Assembly: GCF_002019855.1 (NCBI RefSeq) | Contig: NZ_CM007717.1 | Span: 4,364,657-4,428,656, forward strand | Direction of reading: 5' to 3' | Source of the DNA: Streptomyces antibioticus | GTDB taxonomy: Bacteria; Actinomycetota; Actinomycetes; Streptomycetales; Streptomycetaceae | DNA length: 64,000 bases | In this document: positions 8,141 through 16,711 of the stretch, in pieces | How positions within the stretch are numbered: position 1 is the stretch's first letter | Layout of the letters: the number at the start of each line of letters is the position of its first letter | Position numbers and translations under genes: made by a program | Notes under the pieces: model-generated | What the model was told of the DNA's origin: nothing | Databases searched by the model: none | Seen by the model: only the letters and a program-made list of their open reading frames with translations

Positions 8141-9007
8141 GTGCCGACTCCTTCTCCCAGCGCTCTGCCCATCCGCCGTCTGACGCACAGCGACCTCACC
8201 GCCTGCGCCGACTTGTCCGAGGATCGGGGGTGGCCACGCGAGGAACACAAGTGGAGCCTCCTGCTCTCGGCCGGGAAGGGGTACGGCGTCGACGACCCCG
8301 ACGGGGGCTTGATCACCGCATGCGTGGTCACGGAGTACGGCCCGTACGGCAACCCGGCCCTCGGAGCGATCGGCATGGTGCTGGTCGCCGAGCGGCACGC
8401 CCGGAAGGGCATCGGACGAGAGCTGATGCGGCGGGTGATCGCCGACATGGGCACCACCCCGCTGACCCTGCACGCGACCCCCAACGGGCGTCCGCTGTAC
8501 GAGGAGCTGGGCTTCAAGTCCACCGGCCGCGCCGAGATGGTCCGCGGCCGCTTCCGCCCCGAGGACACCGCGTCGAAGATCGCCACCCGGGCGGCCACGG
8601 CCGAGGATCTCCCCACGCTCCTCCGGCTCGACGAGGAGGTGTTCGGCGCCGACCGCACCCATGTGCTCACCCGGCTGCCCGCCTTCGCGGACCAGGTGCG
8701 CGTCGCCGAGGCCGACGGCCGGATCATCGGCTACGCGGCCGCCTGGCCGAACATGGACACCCATGTCGTGGGCCCGCTGATCGCCCGGGACACGGAGACC
8801 GCGAAGGCCCTGCTGGCCTCGCTGGCCGCGCACACCGACCGGCCCCTGCGGACCGACATCGACGTGCGCCACGAGGAACTGCTGGCCTGGGTGAAGGAAC
8901 GGGGTCTGGAGTCGGTCGCCTTCAACGCCGTGATGACGTACGGCATCGCCGAGCTGCCCGGTGACTGGCGTCGGCGCTTCGCTCCGCTGACGGTGGCGGC
9001 AGGCTGA
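8141..9007 (+). CDS. Two-domain GNAT acetyltransferase
   Basis: A 288-residue protein. The N-terminal half is a GNAT domain with the acetyl-CoA pyrophosphate loop RHARKGIGREL (R/Q-x-x-G-x-G/A pattern) and a C-terminal LYEELGFKSTGR motif. The second half (about residues 150-280) looks like a degenerate second GNAT domain of the Acetyltransf_18 type (IATRAATAEDLPTLLRLDEEVFGADR). The substrate is unknown. The GTG at 8141 is chosen because the fold starts directly afterwards (LPIRRLTHSDL); an in-frame ATG at 8069 would add 24 residues but neither start has a good ribosome-binding site. Confidence 0.85.
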   Translation: MPTPSPSALPIRRLTHSDLTACADLSEDRGWPREEHKWSLLLSAGKGYGVDDPDGGLITACVVTEYGPYGNPALGAIGMVLVAERHARKGIGRELMRRVIADMGTTPLTLHATPNGRPLYEELGFKSTGRAEMVRGRFRPEDTASKIATRAATAEDLPTLLRLDEEVFGADRTHVLTRLPAFADQVRVAEADGRIIGYAAAWPNMDTHVVGPLIARDTETAKALLASLAAHTDRPLRTDIDVRHEELLAWVKERGLESVAFNAVMTYGIAELPGDWRRRFAPLTVAAG

Positions 9008-9022
9008 GCGGATCCTTCACGG

Positions 9023-9060
9023 CGACGCCGGTTCCCCTGGGTCCAGGGGAACCGGCGTCG
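9023..9060. terminator. Bidirectional terminator hairpin
   Basis: A perfect 16-bp stem (9023-9038 with 9045-9060) and six-base loop between the convergent GNAT and GlcG-like genes. Confidence 0.9.
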
Positions 9061-9073
9061 TGCGTCCGCGGTC

Positions 9074-9496
9074 TCAGACGAGCGTCTCCAGAGCCGCCGT
9101 GGCGAAGGCGTGGTCCTGCTCCGGAGCGCCGCCCCCGATCCCGAGGGCGCCGATCAGACGGCCGTCGCGGTGGACCGGCACCCCGCCCGCGATGAACAGC
9201 AGCGGCCGGTCGAGCGCGGTGGGCAGGGTGTGGAACGGTCCGCCGGGCTGTACGGCATCGACGAGGTCGGCGGTCGGGGCGTTGAGCTGGAGCGCGGTGT
9301 ACGCCTTGCGGGTGCTCGTCTCACCGGAGATCAGTACGGCGCGGTCGTCCCGTCGGAAGGCCAGCAGATGGCCGCCCGCGTCCAGGACGGTGACGCTGAC
9401 CGTGACCCCGGCGGCCTCGGCGGCCTGCCGGGCGGCGGTGACGAGGGCCTCGGCGTCCTGGATGGTCAGGGGAGCGACGGCGGTGGTGGTGCTCAT
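9074..9496 (-). CDS. GlcG/HbpS-family protein (DUF336)
   Basis: A 140-residue single-domain protein of the GlcG/HbpS (DUF336) family. The typical pieces are TVLDAGGHLLAFRRDD, the helix ETSTRKAYTALQLNAPT, and LLFIAGGVPVHRDGRLIGALGIGGG. The founding members include HbpS of Streptomyces reticuli, a secreted haem-binding octamer, and GlcG of E. coli; unlike HbpS this protein shows no signal peptide, so it is probably cytoplasmic and its ligand is open. The start ATG at 9496 has AAGGAG eleven bases upstream. It lies 68 bases downstream of the MFS gene on the same strand and may share its MarR-controlled transcript. Confidence 0.86.
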   Translation of the reverse strand: MSTTTAVAPLTIQDAEALVTAARQAAEAAGVTVSVTVLDAGGHLLAFRRDDRAVLISGETSTRKAYTALQLNAPTADLVDAVQPGGPFHTLPTALDRPLLFIAGGVPVHRDGRLIGALGIGGGAPEQDHAFATAALETLV

Positions 9497-9564
9497 GGGG
9501 GTGTTTCTCCTTGTGGTGCTGTGGTGGTTGCCGATGGGGCGTCGGGACGATGAGCGGGCGGTTG

Positions 9565-10788
9565 TCAGTGGGAGACGGCCGTCCGGTGCTCGGTGGGCGT
9601 CGCGCCGGTGACGACGGCGCCGGGGGCGTTGACGCTGGGGCTGTCGGCGCGGCGTTCCAGTGCGGCCGAGACGAAGGCCAGGACGAGGGCCGCGGCGGCG
9701 AGGGCGGCGCCGACCCAGTTGGGGGCGGTGTAGCCGAGGCCGGCGGCGATGACGAGGCCGCCGAGCCAGGCGGACAGGGCGTTGCCGAGGTTGAAGGCGC
9801 CGATGTTGACGGCCGAGGCGAGCGTCGGGGCGCCGTGCGCCTGGTCGAGGACGCGCTTCTGGAGCGGCGGGACGGTGGCGAAGCCCAGGGCGCCGATCAG
9901 GGCGATCGTGACGGCCGCGAGGACCTTGTGGTGCGCGGTGAGGGTGAAGAGCGCCAGGACGAGGGCAAGGGCGCCCAGGGAGACGTACAGCAGGGGCATC
10001 AGGGCGCGGTCGGCGTACTTGCCGCCGATGAGGTTGCCGCCGACCATGCCGAGCCCGAAGAGCACCAGCAGCCAGGTGACGGAGCCGTCCGCGAAGCCGG
10101 CCACATGGGTCATCATCGGCGCGATGTAGGTGATGGCGGCGAAGACTCCGCCGAAGCCGAGGACGGTCATCGCCATGGCGAGCAGGACCTGGGCGTTCTT
10201 GAAGGCGGCGAGTTCGTGCCGCAGGCGCACGCCCTCGGCGCGGGGCAGCTCGGGGACCAGCTTGGCGATGCCGACCAGGCCCACGACGCCCAGGGCGGCG
10301 ACGACGGCGAAGGTGACCCGCCAGCCGGCGCTCTGCCCGACGAGCGTGCCGAGCGGGACGCCGACGACGTTGGCGACGGTGAGACCGGTGAACATCATCG
10401 CGATGGCGCCGGCCTTCTTGTCCGGAGCGACCAGGTCCGCCGCGACGACGGAGCCGATGCCGAAGAAGGCGCCGTGGGCGAGCGAGGCGACCACGCGGCC
10501 GATCAGCATCACGGCGAAGACGGGGGCGACGGCGGAGAGCAGGTTGCCGATGATGAACAGGCCCATGAGCAGCATCAGCATCCGCTTGCGGGAGATCTTG
10601 GTGCCGAGGACGGTCATCAGCGGGGCGCCGAACATCACGCCGAGCGCGTAGCCGGTCACCAGGAAGCCGGCCGTGGGGATGGAGACCCCGAAGTCGCCCG
10701 CGACCTCGGGCAGCAAGCCCATGATCACGAATTCCGTGGTGCCGATTCCGAAGGCCCCGATCGCGAGGGCCAGAAGCGCGAGAGGCAT
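9565..10788 (-). CDS. MFS efflux transporter (AraJ/Cmx-like)
   Basis: A 407-residue major facilitator with about twelve transmembrane helices. The segment GAFGIGTTEFVIMGLLPEVAGDFGVSIPTAG is the signature of the DHA1 drug:H+ antiporter group containing AraJ and chloramphenicol exporters, and the loop 2-3 motif TKISRKRMLMLLMGLFIIGN is present. I start at ATG 10788. An in-frame GTG at 10839 would add 17 residues but falls on the edge of the operator dyad. The gene is divergent from a MarR regulator across that dyad, so substrate-induced efflux is the likely logic; the substrate is not predictable. Confidence 0.88.
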   Translation of the reverse strand: MPLALLALAIGAFGIGTTEFVIMGLLPEVAGDFGVSIPTAGFLVTGYALGVMFGAPLMTVLGTKISRKRMLMLLMGLFIIGNLLSAVAPVFAVMLIGRVVASLAHGAFFGIGSVVAADLVAPDKKAGAIAMMFTGLTVANVVGVPLGTLVGQSAGWRVTFAVVAALGVVGLVGIAKLVPELPRAEGVRLRHELAAFKNAQVLLAMAMTVLGFGGVFAAITYIAPMMTHVAGFADGSVTWLLVLFGLGMVGGNLIGGKYADRALMPLLYVSLGALALVLALFTLTAHHKVLAAVTIALIGALGFATVPPLQKRVLDQAHGAPTLASAVNIGAFNLGNALSAWLGGLVIAAGLGYTAPNWVGAALAAAALVLAFVSAALERRADSPSVNAPGAVVTGATPTEHRTAVSH

Positions 10789-10838
10789 GGGGTGGTACAC
10801 CTTCCCAGACGATTGCAGGAGCGCTTTGCGTGCGTTCA

Positions 10839-10880
10839 CAATAGTTGCAGACGCGGGCTATATGCAACTGACGACTATTG
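10839..10880. promoter_or_regulatory. Probable MarR operator between the divergent MFS and MarR genes
   Basis: Nested inverted repeats: CAATAGTTGCA at 10839-10849, answered by TGCAACT at 10863-10869 and ACTATTG at 10874-10880. The two half-site pairs (AGTTGCA/TGCAACT and CAATAGT/ACTATTG) would allow one or two MarR dimers to cover both promoters. Confidence 0.7.
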
Positions 10881-10928
10881 CGCGGCTGCTCTATCCTGGA
10901 TGTCAGCCGCTCCGGGACGGAGGAACCC

Positions 10929-11393
10929 ATGACTGCCACGGACCCCGCGCTCACCGCCCTCGCCCAGGGCTGGTCCGCCCTCGCTCTGCTGCACGGGAGG
11001 ATCGAGGCCCACATCGAGCGCGCGCTCCAGTCCCGGCACGACCTGAGCGTGCGCGAGTACTCCCTGCTCGACGTGCTCAGCCGGCAGCACGACGGCGAGG
11101 GCGGCCATCTCCAGATGAAGCAGGTCGCCGACGCGGTCGTCCTCAGCCAGAGCGCGACCACCCGGCTGGTGACCCGCCTGGAGGACCGCGGCCTGCTGGA
11201 GCGCTACCTCTGCCCGACCGACCGGCGCGGTATCTACACCAACGTCACCGCGGCCGGACTGGAGTTGCTCGACGCGGCCCGGCCGACCAATGACGCGGCG
11301 CTGCGCGAGGCCCTCGACGAGGCCGCCCGCAATCCCGAACTGGCCCCGCTGGTCCGAGTCGTGGAATCCCTGAAGGTGGCCACCGCCGCATAG
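10929..11393 (+). CDS. MarR-family transcriptional regulator
   Basis: A 154-residue winged-helix regulator. The DNA-binding core is LSVREYSLLDVLSRQ, then QMKQVADAVVLSQSATTRLVTRLEDRGLLERYLCPTDRRG, where the last part is the beta-wing typical of MarR. ATG 10929 is preceded by GGAGGAACCC, a strong ribosome-binding site. It is divergent from an MFS exporter across a clear dyad, so it most likely represses that exporter and itself. The ligand is unknown. A GNAT gene follows after nine bases and may be co-transcribed. Confidence 0.92.
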   Translation: MTATDPALTALAQGWSALALLHGRIEAHIERALQSRHDLSVREYSLLDVLSRQHDGEGGHLQMKQVADAVVLSQSATTRLVTRLEDRGLLERYLCPTDRRGIYTNVTAAGLELLDAARPTNDAALREALDEAARNPELAPLVRVVESLKVATAA

Positions 11394-11402
11394 GGTGCGG
11401 CC

Positions 11403-11855
11403 ATGGGAGATCTTGAAATCCGGCCGGCTACGACGGAGGACGTCCCCGCGATCGTCGCCCTGCTCGCGGACGACCCGCTGGGCGCCCGGCGCGAGTCACC
11501 CGACGACCTCACCCCGTACCTCACCGCCCTGGAGAGGATCGGCGCCGACCCGAACCAGCGTCTGGTGGTGGCCGTGCGGGAGGGGCGGGTCGTCGGCACG
11601 CTTCAGTTGACGATCGTTCCGGGACTCTCCCGGCGCGGTGCGACCCGGTCCATCATCGAGGGCGTGCGGGTGCACGCCGATGAGCGCGGCAGCGGTCTTG
11701 GCACCCGGTTCATCGAGTGGGCCATCGAGGAATCCCGGCGCGAGAACTGCCAGTTGGTGCAGCTCACGTCCGACAGCACCCGCACCGACGCCCATCGCTT
11801 CTACGAGCGGCTGGGCTTCGAGGCCACGCACCTGGGCTTCAAGCTCTCGCTCTGA
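11403..11855 (+). CDS. GNAT-family N-acetyltransferase
   Basis: A 150-residue single GNAT domain. The acetyl-CoA loop is VRVHADERGSGLGTRFIEWAIE, with the classical RGSGLG pattern, and the C-terminal motif is TDAHRFYERLGFEATHLGFKLSL. Proteins of this type with a first motif IRPATTEDVPAIVALLADDPLG acetylate small amines or protein N-termini; nothing here fixes the substrate. It follows the MarR gene by nine bases, and its own end is followed by a parS-centred palindrome that probably terminates transcription. Confidence 0.9.
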   Translation: MGDLEIRPATTEDVPAIVALLADDPLGARRESPDDLTPYLTALERIGADPNQRLVVAVREGRVVGTLQLTIVPGLSRRGATRSIIEGVRVHADERGSGLGTRFIEWAIEESRRENCQLVQLTSDSTRTDAHRFYERLGFEATHLGFKLSL

Positions 11856-11863
11856 ACGCCGGA

Positions 11864-11893
11864 AGCGCTGTGTTTCACGTGAAACACAGCGCT
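11864..11893. terminator. Perfect 30-bp palindrome with parS at its centre
   Basis: Fifteen bases on each side of 11878/11879 are exact complements, so the parS core is extended by AGCGCTGT on the left and its complement on the right. It lies between convergent genes and is probably a bidirectional terminator sharing DNA with parS. Confidence 0.75.
11872..11885. promoter_or_regulatory. parS: parS (perfect)
   Basis: A perfect GTTTCACGTGAAAC in the centre of a larger perfect palindrome, between the convergent GNAT and serine hydrolase genes. Confidence 0.95.
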
Positions 11894-11912
11894 CCTCGGG
11901 GCGGGGTGGCGG

Positions 11913-13298
11913 TCAGCCGATCCCCCGCCACCCCTCCGGATCCACTCCACCGGGCACAGCGGCCGTTTCGTCGTACGGCTCCCGCGTGAACACGAACGAG
12001 CCGACGTCCAGGTGGTCCACGGTCCCGTCCGGTCGGCGTACGGCCCGCAGCGGTTCTCCGGCGAAGTACCCCTCCAGGCCGGTCCAGGTGCCGTCCCCGT
12101 TCCGCCGGAACCGGGACCGGCGGCCACCGCCGGACAGCGGCGCCAGGGAGAGCAGCCCGTCGGCCGTCACACGGAGCACGGAGGCGCTGGTCCCCCAGTA
12201 CCAGGGGCCCGCCAGCTCCAGCACGGACCGGTCCACCTCCGTCAGCGGCCGCCACGGCTCGGGGATCCGCGGCTCGGCCTCGGCGACGATCCGGACGAGA
12301 TCGGCGCCCACCTGGGACAGCATGGGCCCGGAGGTGCAGTTGGCGAGGACCACCGCGGCGACGTCGTCGGCCACCCCGATGGTGAGGTTGGCCAGGAAGC
12401 CCGGCACGGATCCGGAGTGGCCCACGAGCAGCCGTCCGTCCTGGTGCTGGATCTGAAGACCGAGCCCGTAGCCGACACCGACCGCGAGATCGGCGGTCTC
12501 GGAGGGGGCCGAGGCGGTGCGCATCTCCCGCAGCGACTCCTCACTCAACACCCGGTCGTCACCCCTGACCAGAAAGGCCGCGAACCGAGCGAGATCACCG
12601 GTCGTCGACCAGAGCTGCCCGGCGGGAGCCATCGGGCCGTAATCCTCGGTCGGCTCCGCCATCATCACATCGGCCCACGGATGCACCGCCCACCCGCCCG
12701 CGGCCGGCGACTGCGCCCGCACGCTCGTACGATCCAGCGCCAGAGGTTCGAGCACTTCACGCCGGAGTACCTCCTCCCAGGACGCACCCCGCAACTCCTC
12801 CACCAGGGCACCGAGAACGGCATATCCGGGATTGGAGTAGTGATGCCGCCGCCCGGCGCGATGCGGGGCGGCCCGTTCCCCGAGAACATCCCCGAGCCCC
12901 GGCCGCAGCGCCCCCGGCGTCCGCTCCCACCAAGGACCGGGCGTCTCGGCAGCCAGCCCGCCCGAGTGCGCGAGCAGCTCGGCGATCGTGACCTCCCCCA
13001 CGCCGGTCCCCGGCAGATGCTTCTCCAACGGATCACCGAGGTCCAGCACCCCCTCGTCCCGCAGCCGCAGCACGAGAACGGCGGTGAGCGTCTTGGTGAT
13101 CGACCCGATCCGGTACTGCACCCGCTCGTCCGGCACCTGCCCGTCGACCATCGACCGCGCCCCATGCCACACGGCCCGCCCACCCCGCACCACAGCAGCA
13201 ACAACGGAAGGCGCCCGCCCCTCGGCCTGCGCCACAGCAACCCGCCGCAACAACGCCCGCCGGGTCCCGGGAAGCAACTCATCCTGAGAAGTCGTCAT
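11913..13298 (-). CDS. Serine hydrolase of the beta-lactamase/class C fold
   Basis: A 461-residue protein of the Beta-lactamase (PF00144-type) family. The catalytic SxxK is in YRIGSITKTLTAVLVL, the YxN motif is HHYSNPGYAVLG, and the third motif is the HSG of LVGHSGSVPGF. The remaining C-terminal 120 residues form a beta-rich domain often appended in this family. There is no signal peptide, so it is more likely a cytoplasmic esterase or D-amino-acid peptidase than a secreted beta-lactamase; the substrate is unknown. ATG 13298 has a G-rich CTGGGGGC sequence directly upstream. Confidence 0.87.
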   Translation of the reverse strand: MTTSQDELLPGTRRALLRRVAVAQAEGRAPSVVAAVVRGGRAVWHGARSMVDGQVPDERVQYRIGSITKTLTAVLVLRLRDEGVLDLGDPLEKHLPGTGVGEVTIAELLAHSGGLAAETPGPWWERTPGALRPGLGDVLGERAAPHRAGRRHHYSNPGYAVLGALVEELRGASWEEVLRREVLEPLALDRTSVRAQSPAAGGWAVHPWADVMMAEPTEDYGPMAPAGQLWSTTGDLARFAAFLVRGDDRVLSEESLREMRTASAPSETADLAVGVGYGLGLQIQHQDGRLLVGHSGSVPGFLANLTIGVADDVAAVVLANCTSGPMLSQVGADLVRIVAEAEPRIPEPWRPLTEVDRSVLELAGPWYWGTSASVLRVTADGLLSLAPLSGGGRRSRFRRNGDGTWTGLEGYFAGEPLRAVRRPDGTVDHLDVGSFVFTREPYDETAAVPGGVDPEGWRGIG

Positions 13299-13378
13299 GC
13301 CCCCAGTCCACCCGCCCGAGGGCCTCACGTCGAATCCATTCGGACTGGGGCAGCTTGGAGACGGCCTGCTCAGCCGAT

Positions 13379-14164
13379 TCACAGCGTGCTGAGGAACTCC
13401 CTGACGACTGCGGCGAACTCCACTGGGACGCTCTCGTGGACGGTGTGTCCGGCCGGGAGTTCGACGAGCCGCGTGTGGGGACGCCGTGCCGCCATGTCCT
13501 TCGCGTGCTCGGCGCTGAGCACCGTGCTGCGGCTGCCTCGGACGAGCAGGGCGGGACAGTTGCCGGCGAGCCAGTCGTCCCAGTGATCCCCGTTGAGGTG
13601 CTGCTGCGAGTCGCGCATGTCCGTCGCTTCGAAGGCAAGCCCCCACCCGTCGGCATGCTCACGGACGGCGTCCATGAGGTAACTCGCCGAGGGACCGAGC
13701 CCTTCCAGAAGCCCGGCGCGGGTGGGCGCCCGGCGTGGCCAGGACAAGCAGAAGGACAGGTCGTCATCGACCTCGGCACCGATGTCCTCGACGATCAGTG
13801 CGTCCACAAGCCCGGGGAACCGAGCCGCGAGCTGAAAGGCGTTGACACCTCCGAGGGAGTGACCGAGCACGACCGCGCCGTCGATCCCCAGATGGTCCAG
13901 CACCGTCGCGGCGTCCTCGACATAGCCGGTGCGGGAGAAGTCGGCAGGGCGGTCGGAGTGCCCGTGGCCCCGCTGGTCGAGAGCGATGACCCGCCAGGAT
14001 TCGCCCAGCTCCCGGGCCAGGCGCGTGAAGGTGCGGCCTTCCCCGAAGTGTCCGTGGAGGGCCAACAGGGGGCGCCCCGCGCCACCGAAGTCGAGGTACG
14101 AGAGACGTCGCCCGGCCACCACCACGGCCGCCCGCTTTGGTTCGGTCGAGATCGCCGACGTCAT
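13379..14164 (-). CDS. Alpha/beta-fold hydrolase
   Basis: A 261-residue alpha/beta hydrolase. The nucleophile elbow is GHSLGG, the oxyanion strand is LLALHGHFGEGRTF, the conserved DQRGHGHSDRP turn follows, and the catalytic histidine is in LPAGHTVHESVP. The family includes esterases, haloperoxidase-like enzymes and lipases; the substrate cannot be read. ATG 14164 is used; there is no good ribosome-binding site. It is 80 bases upstream of the serine hydrolase gene on the same strand, and divergent from a DHFR-fold gene. Confidence 0.88.
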   Translation of the reverse strand: MTSAISTEPKRAAVVVAGRRLSYLDFGGAGRPLLALHGHFGEGRTFTRLARELGESWRVIALDQRGHGHSDRPADFSRTGYVEDAATVLDHLGIDGAVVLGHSLGGVNAFQLAARFPGLVDALIVEDIGAEVDDDLSFCLSWPRRAPTRAGLLEGLGPSASYLMDAVREHADGWGLAFEATDMRDSQQHLNGDHWDDWLAGNCPALLVRGSRSTVLSAEHAKDMAARRPHTRLVELPAGHTVHESVPVEFAAVVREFLSTL

Positions 14165-14239
14165 GGTCGTCAGTATGCGATGAGTTTCCCGCGCCGCGCC
14201 GGTCCATACCGTGGGCACCCTAGGACGGAAGGCTGGGCC

Positions 14240-14806
14240 ATGCGGAAACTGATCTACGGGATGAACCTGACGTTGGACGGCTATATCGCCGCGGTCGGCG
14301 ACGACATCGGGTGGGGCGGGAAGCCGAGCGATGAGCTGTTTCAGTGGTGGCTCGAGCAGGAGCAGGCGAGTGACCTGACGCTGTACGGGCGCAAGTTGTG
14401 GGAGACGATGAGCTCCTACTGGCCGACCGGCGACCAGCAGCCCGACGCCGGTCCGGCGGAGATCGAGTTCGCGCGGAACTGGCGGGACACGCCGAAGGTG
14501 GTGTTCTCCTCGACGATCGACAAGGTCGGCTGGAACACCCGCCTGGTCACCGGCAACGCGGTCGCCGAGATCACCCGGCTCAAGGCCGAGGACGGCGGCC
14601 CGATGAACATCGGCGGCGCGACGCTCGCCGGGGCGGCCCTGCGCGCCGGGCTGATCGACGAGTACGTGATCGCCACCCATCCGGTCCTGGTGGGCGGCGG
14701 CACGCCGTTCTTCACCGCGGTGGACGGCTGGGTGAACCTGAACCTGGTGGAGACGCGGACCTTTCCCGGCGGTGTGGTCCTGACCAGGTACGAGACGAGG
14801 CGCTGA
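14240..14806 (+). CDS. Dihydrofolate-reductase-fold (RibD C-terminal-like) reductase
   Basis: A 188-residue protein of the RibD_C/DHFR-fold family. The first strand is MRKLIYGMNLTLDGYIA, the helix DLTLYGRKLWETMSSYWPT follows, and the NADPH-binding GGATLAGAALRAGLIDEYVIATHPVLVGGGTPFF is clear. Members are NADPH-dependent reductases of unknown substrate, distinct from both folate-pathway DHFR and riboflavin-pathway RibD. ATG 14240 has GGAAGG about nine bases upstream. It converges with dnaB, the stop codons being only a few bases apart, and no terminator hairpin separates them. Confidence 0.88.
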   Translation: MRKLIYGMNLTLDGYIAAVGDDIGWGGKPSDELFQWWLEQEQASDLTLYGRKLWETMSSYWPTGDQQPDAGPAEIEFARNWRDTPKVVFSSTIDKVGWNTRLVTGNAVAEITRLKAEDGGPMNIGGATLAGAALRAGLIDEYVIATHPVLVGGGTPFFTAVDGWVNLNLVETRTFPGGVVLTRYETRR

Positions 14807-14809
14807 GCT

Positions 14810-16288
14810 CTAGGTCTGGGCCATGTCCACGAAGCGGGAGTAGTGGCCCTGGAAGGCCACCGTGATCGTGGCCGTCGGGCCGTTTCGGTGCTTGCCGACG
14901 ATGATGTCCGCCTCGCCCGCGCGCGGCGACTCCTTCTCGTAGGCGTCCTCGCGGTGGAGCAGGATGACCATGTCGGCGTCCTGCTCGATGGAGCCGGACT
15001 CACGCAGGTCGGACACCATCGGCTTCTTGTCGGTGCGCTGTTCGGGGCCACGGTTGAGCTGTGAGAGGGCGATCACCGGGACCTCCAGCTCCTTGGCCAG
15101 CAGCTTGAGGTTTCGGGACATGTCCGAGACCTCTTGCTGACGGCTCTCGGAGCGCTTGGAGCCGCCGGCCTGCATGAGCTGCAGGTAGTCGATGATGACC
15201 AGCTTGATGTCGTTGCGCTGCTTCAGCCGGCGGCACTTCGCGCGGATCTCCATCATCGACAGGTTCGGGGAGTCGTCGATGAAGAGCGGCGCCGAGGACA
15301 CCTCGGGCATCCGGCGCGCCAGGCGCGTCCAGTCCTCGTCCGTCATGGTGCCGGACCGCATGTGGTGCAGGGCGACACGGGCCTCGGCGGACAGCAGACG
15401 CATCGCGATCTCGTTGCGGCCCATTTCCAGGGAGAAGATGACGCTCGGCAGGTTGTGCTTGATCGACGCCGCGCGGGCGAAGTCCAGCGCGAGCGTCGAC
15501 TTACCCATGGCGGGACGCGCGGCGATGACGATCATCTGGCCCGGGTGCAGACCGTTGGTCAGCGAGTCGAGGTCGGTGAAGCCCGTCGGCACACCGGTCA
15601 TCTCACCGCTGCGCGACCCGATCGCCTCGATCTCGTCGAGCGCGCCCTCCATGATGTCGCCGAGCGGGAGGTAGTCCTCGCTGGTGCGCTGCTCGGTGAC
15701 GGCGTAGATCTCGGCCTGGGCGCGGTTGACGATCTCGTCGACGTCGTCGTCGGCCGCGTATCCCATCTGGGTGATGCGGGTGCCGGCCTCCACCAGGCGG
15801 CGCAGCACCGCCCGCTCGTGCACGATCTCCGCGTAGTACTCGGCGTTCGCCGCGGTCGGCACCGTCTGGACGAGGGTGTGGAGATACGACGCCCCGCCGA
15901 CCTTGTTGATCTCGCCGCGCTTGGTCAGCTCGGCGGCGATCGTGATGGGGTCGGCCGGTTCGCCCTTCGCGTAGACGTCGAGGATCGCCTGGTAGATCGT
16001 CTCGTGCGCGGGCTTGTAGAAGTCGTGGCCCTTGAGGACCTCGACGACGTCGGCGATGGCGTCCTTCGACAGGAGCATGCCGCCGAGGACGGACTGCTCG
16101 GCGTCGAGGTCCTGCGGCGGCACCCGCTCGAACGCCGTCCCGCCCTCCCAGTCGCCGCTGTCCCGGCCCCGGTCGTGCTGGTCGTCCCGGCCGCGGCCGC
16201 CGCTGTCTCCGCGACGGCGGGAGGCGGGCAGACGATCACTGGGTCCGCTGTCGGCCCACGGGTCGTCCAAGGGCTCGGAAATGCTCAC
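14810..16288 (-). CDS. dnaB: Replicative DNA helicase DnaB
   Basis: A 492-residue hexameric replicative helicase that unwinds DNA ahead of the fork. An acidic/Arg-rich N-terminal tail of about 50 residues precedes the DnaB N-terminal domain (PQDLDAEQSVLGGMLLSKDAI). The RecA-like motor has Walker A ARPAMGKSTLALDFAR, Walker B LVIIDYLQLM, and the arginine-finger region SDLRESGSIEQDADMVILLHRED. No intein is present, unlike in M. tuberculosis DnaB. GTG 16288 is chosen because GGAGG lies seven bases upstream. It is followed on the upstream side by a 460-base spacer carrying DnaA-box-like sequences. Confidence 0.97.
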   Translation of the reverse strand: MSISEPLDDPWADSGPSDRLPASRRRGDSGGRGRDDQHDRGRDSGDWEGGTAFERVPPQDLDAEQSVLGGMLLSKDAIADVVEVLKGHDFYKPAHETIYQAILDVYAKGEPADPITIAAELTKRGEINKVGGASYLHTLVQTVPTAANAEYYAEIVHERAVLRRLVEAGTRITQMGYAADDDVDEIVNRAQAEIYAVTEQRTSEDYLPLGDIMEGALDEIEAIGSRSGEMTGVPTGFTDLDSLTNGLHPGQMIVIAARPAMGKSTLALDFARAASIKHNLPSVIFSLEMGRNEIAMRLLSAEARVALHHMRSGTMTDEDWTRLARRMPEVSSAPLFIDDSPNLSMMEIRAKCRRLKQRNDIKLVIIDYLQLMQAGGSKRSESRQQEVSDMSRNLKLLAKELEVPVIALSQLNRGPEQRTDKKPMVSDLRESGSIEQDADMVILLHREDAYEKESPRAGEADIIVGKHRNGPTATITVAFQGHYSRFVDMAQT

Positions 16289-16471
16289 CGAGCAACCTCC
16301 TCCCGTCCGCCGAGCGGACCTCGCCGTGCGTTTCAGTTCTACGGCACGACACTGACAATTGAGAGGCCCAACTCCACTTGTGGAGCGTCGGTTTTGTAAG
16401 GGTTTCAGCGGCCGACAGGCAGAGGGGGCGCCGGACAACGGTAGGCCCGCGGGCACCGTCAGCCAATCTGG

Positions 16472-16560
16472 TTATCCACAGGCCATGTGGACGACGGCCC
16501 CGATGCTGTGGACAACTCCGCAAAACCTGTGCACGACCCGGTGGACAGCCCTGTGAACAA
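16472..16560. promoter_or_regulatory. DnaA-box cluster upstream of dnaB
   Basis: TTATCCACA on the plus strand at 16472-16480, TTGTCCACA on the minus strand at 16507-16515 and TTGTTCACA on the minus strand at 16552-16560. The first two are perfect consensus boxes. Their position suggests DnaA-linked control of dnaB, or a DnaA-titration site; this is inference. Confidence 0.65.
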
Positions 16561-16711
16561 GCACTCGCCTTTTCCCACCCGACCGAGCTGACCTGCACGT
16601 TTCCCATCCACCGGCTGTGCAGAAGAAAAACTTCCCCAGTCGGGCCAAGATCCCTTCGAACAGTGTGGGAAACGACGCACCGCCCCACCCACGGTAAGGG
16701 TCACAAGCCGC

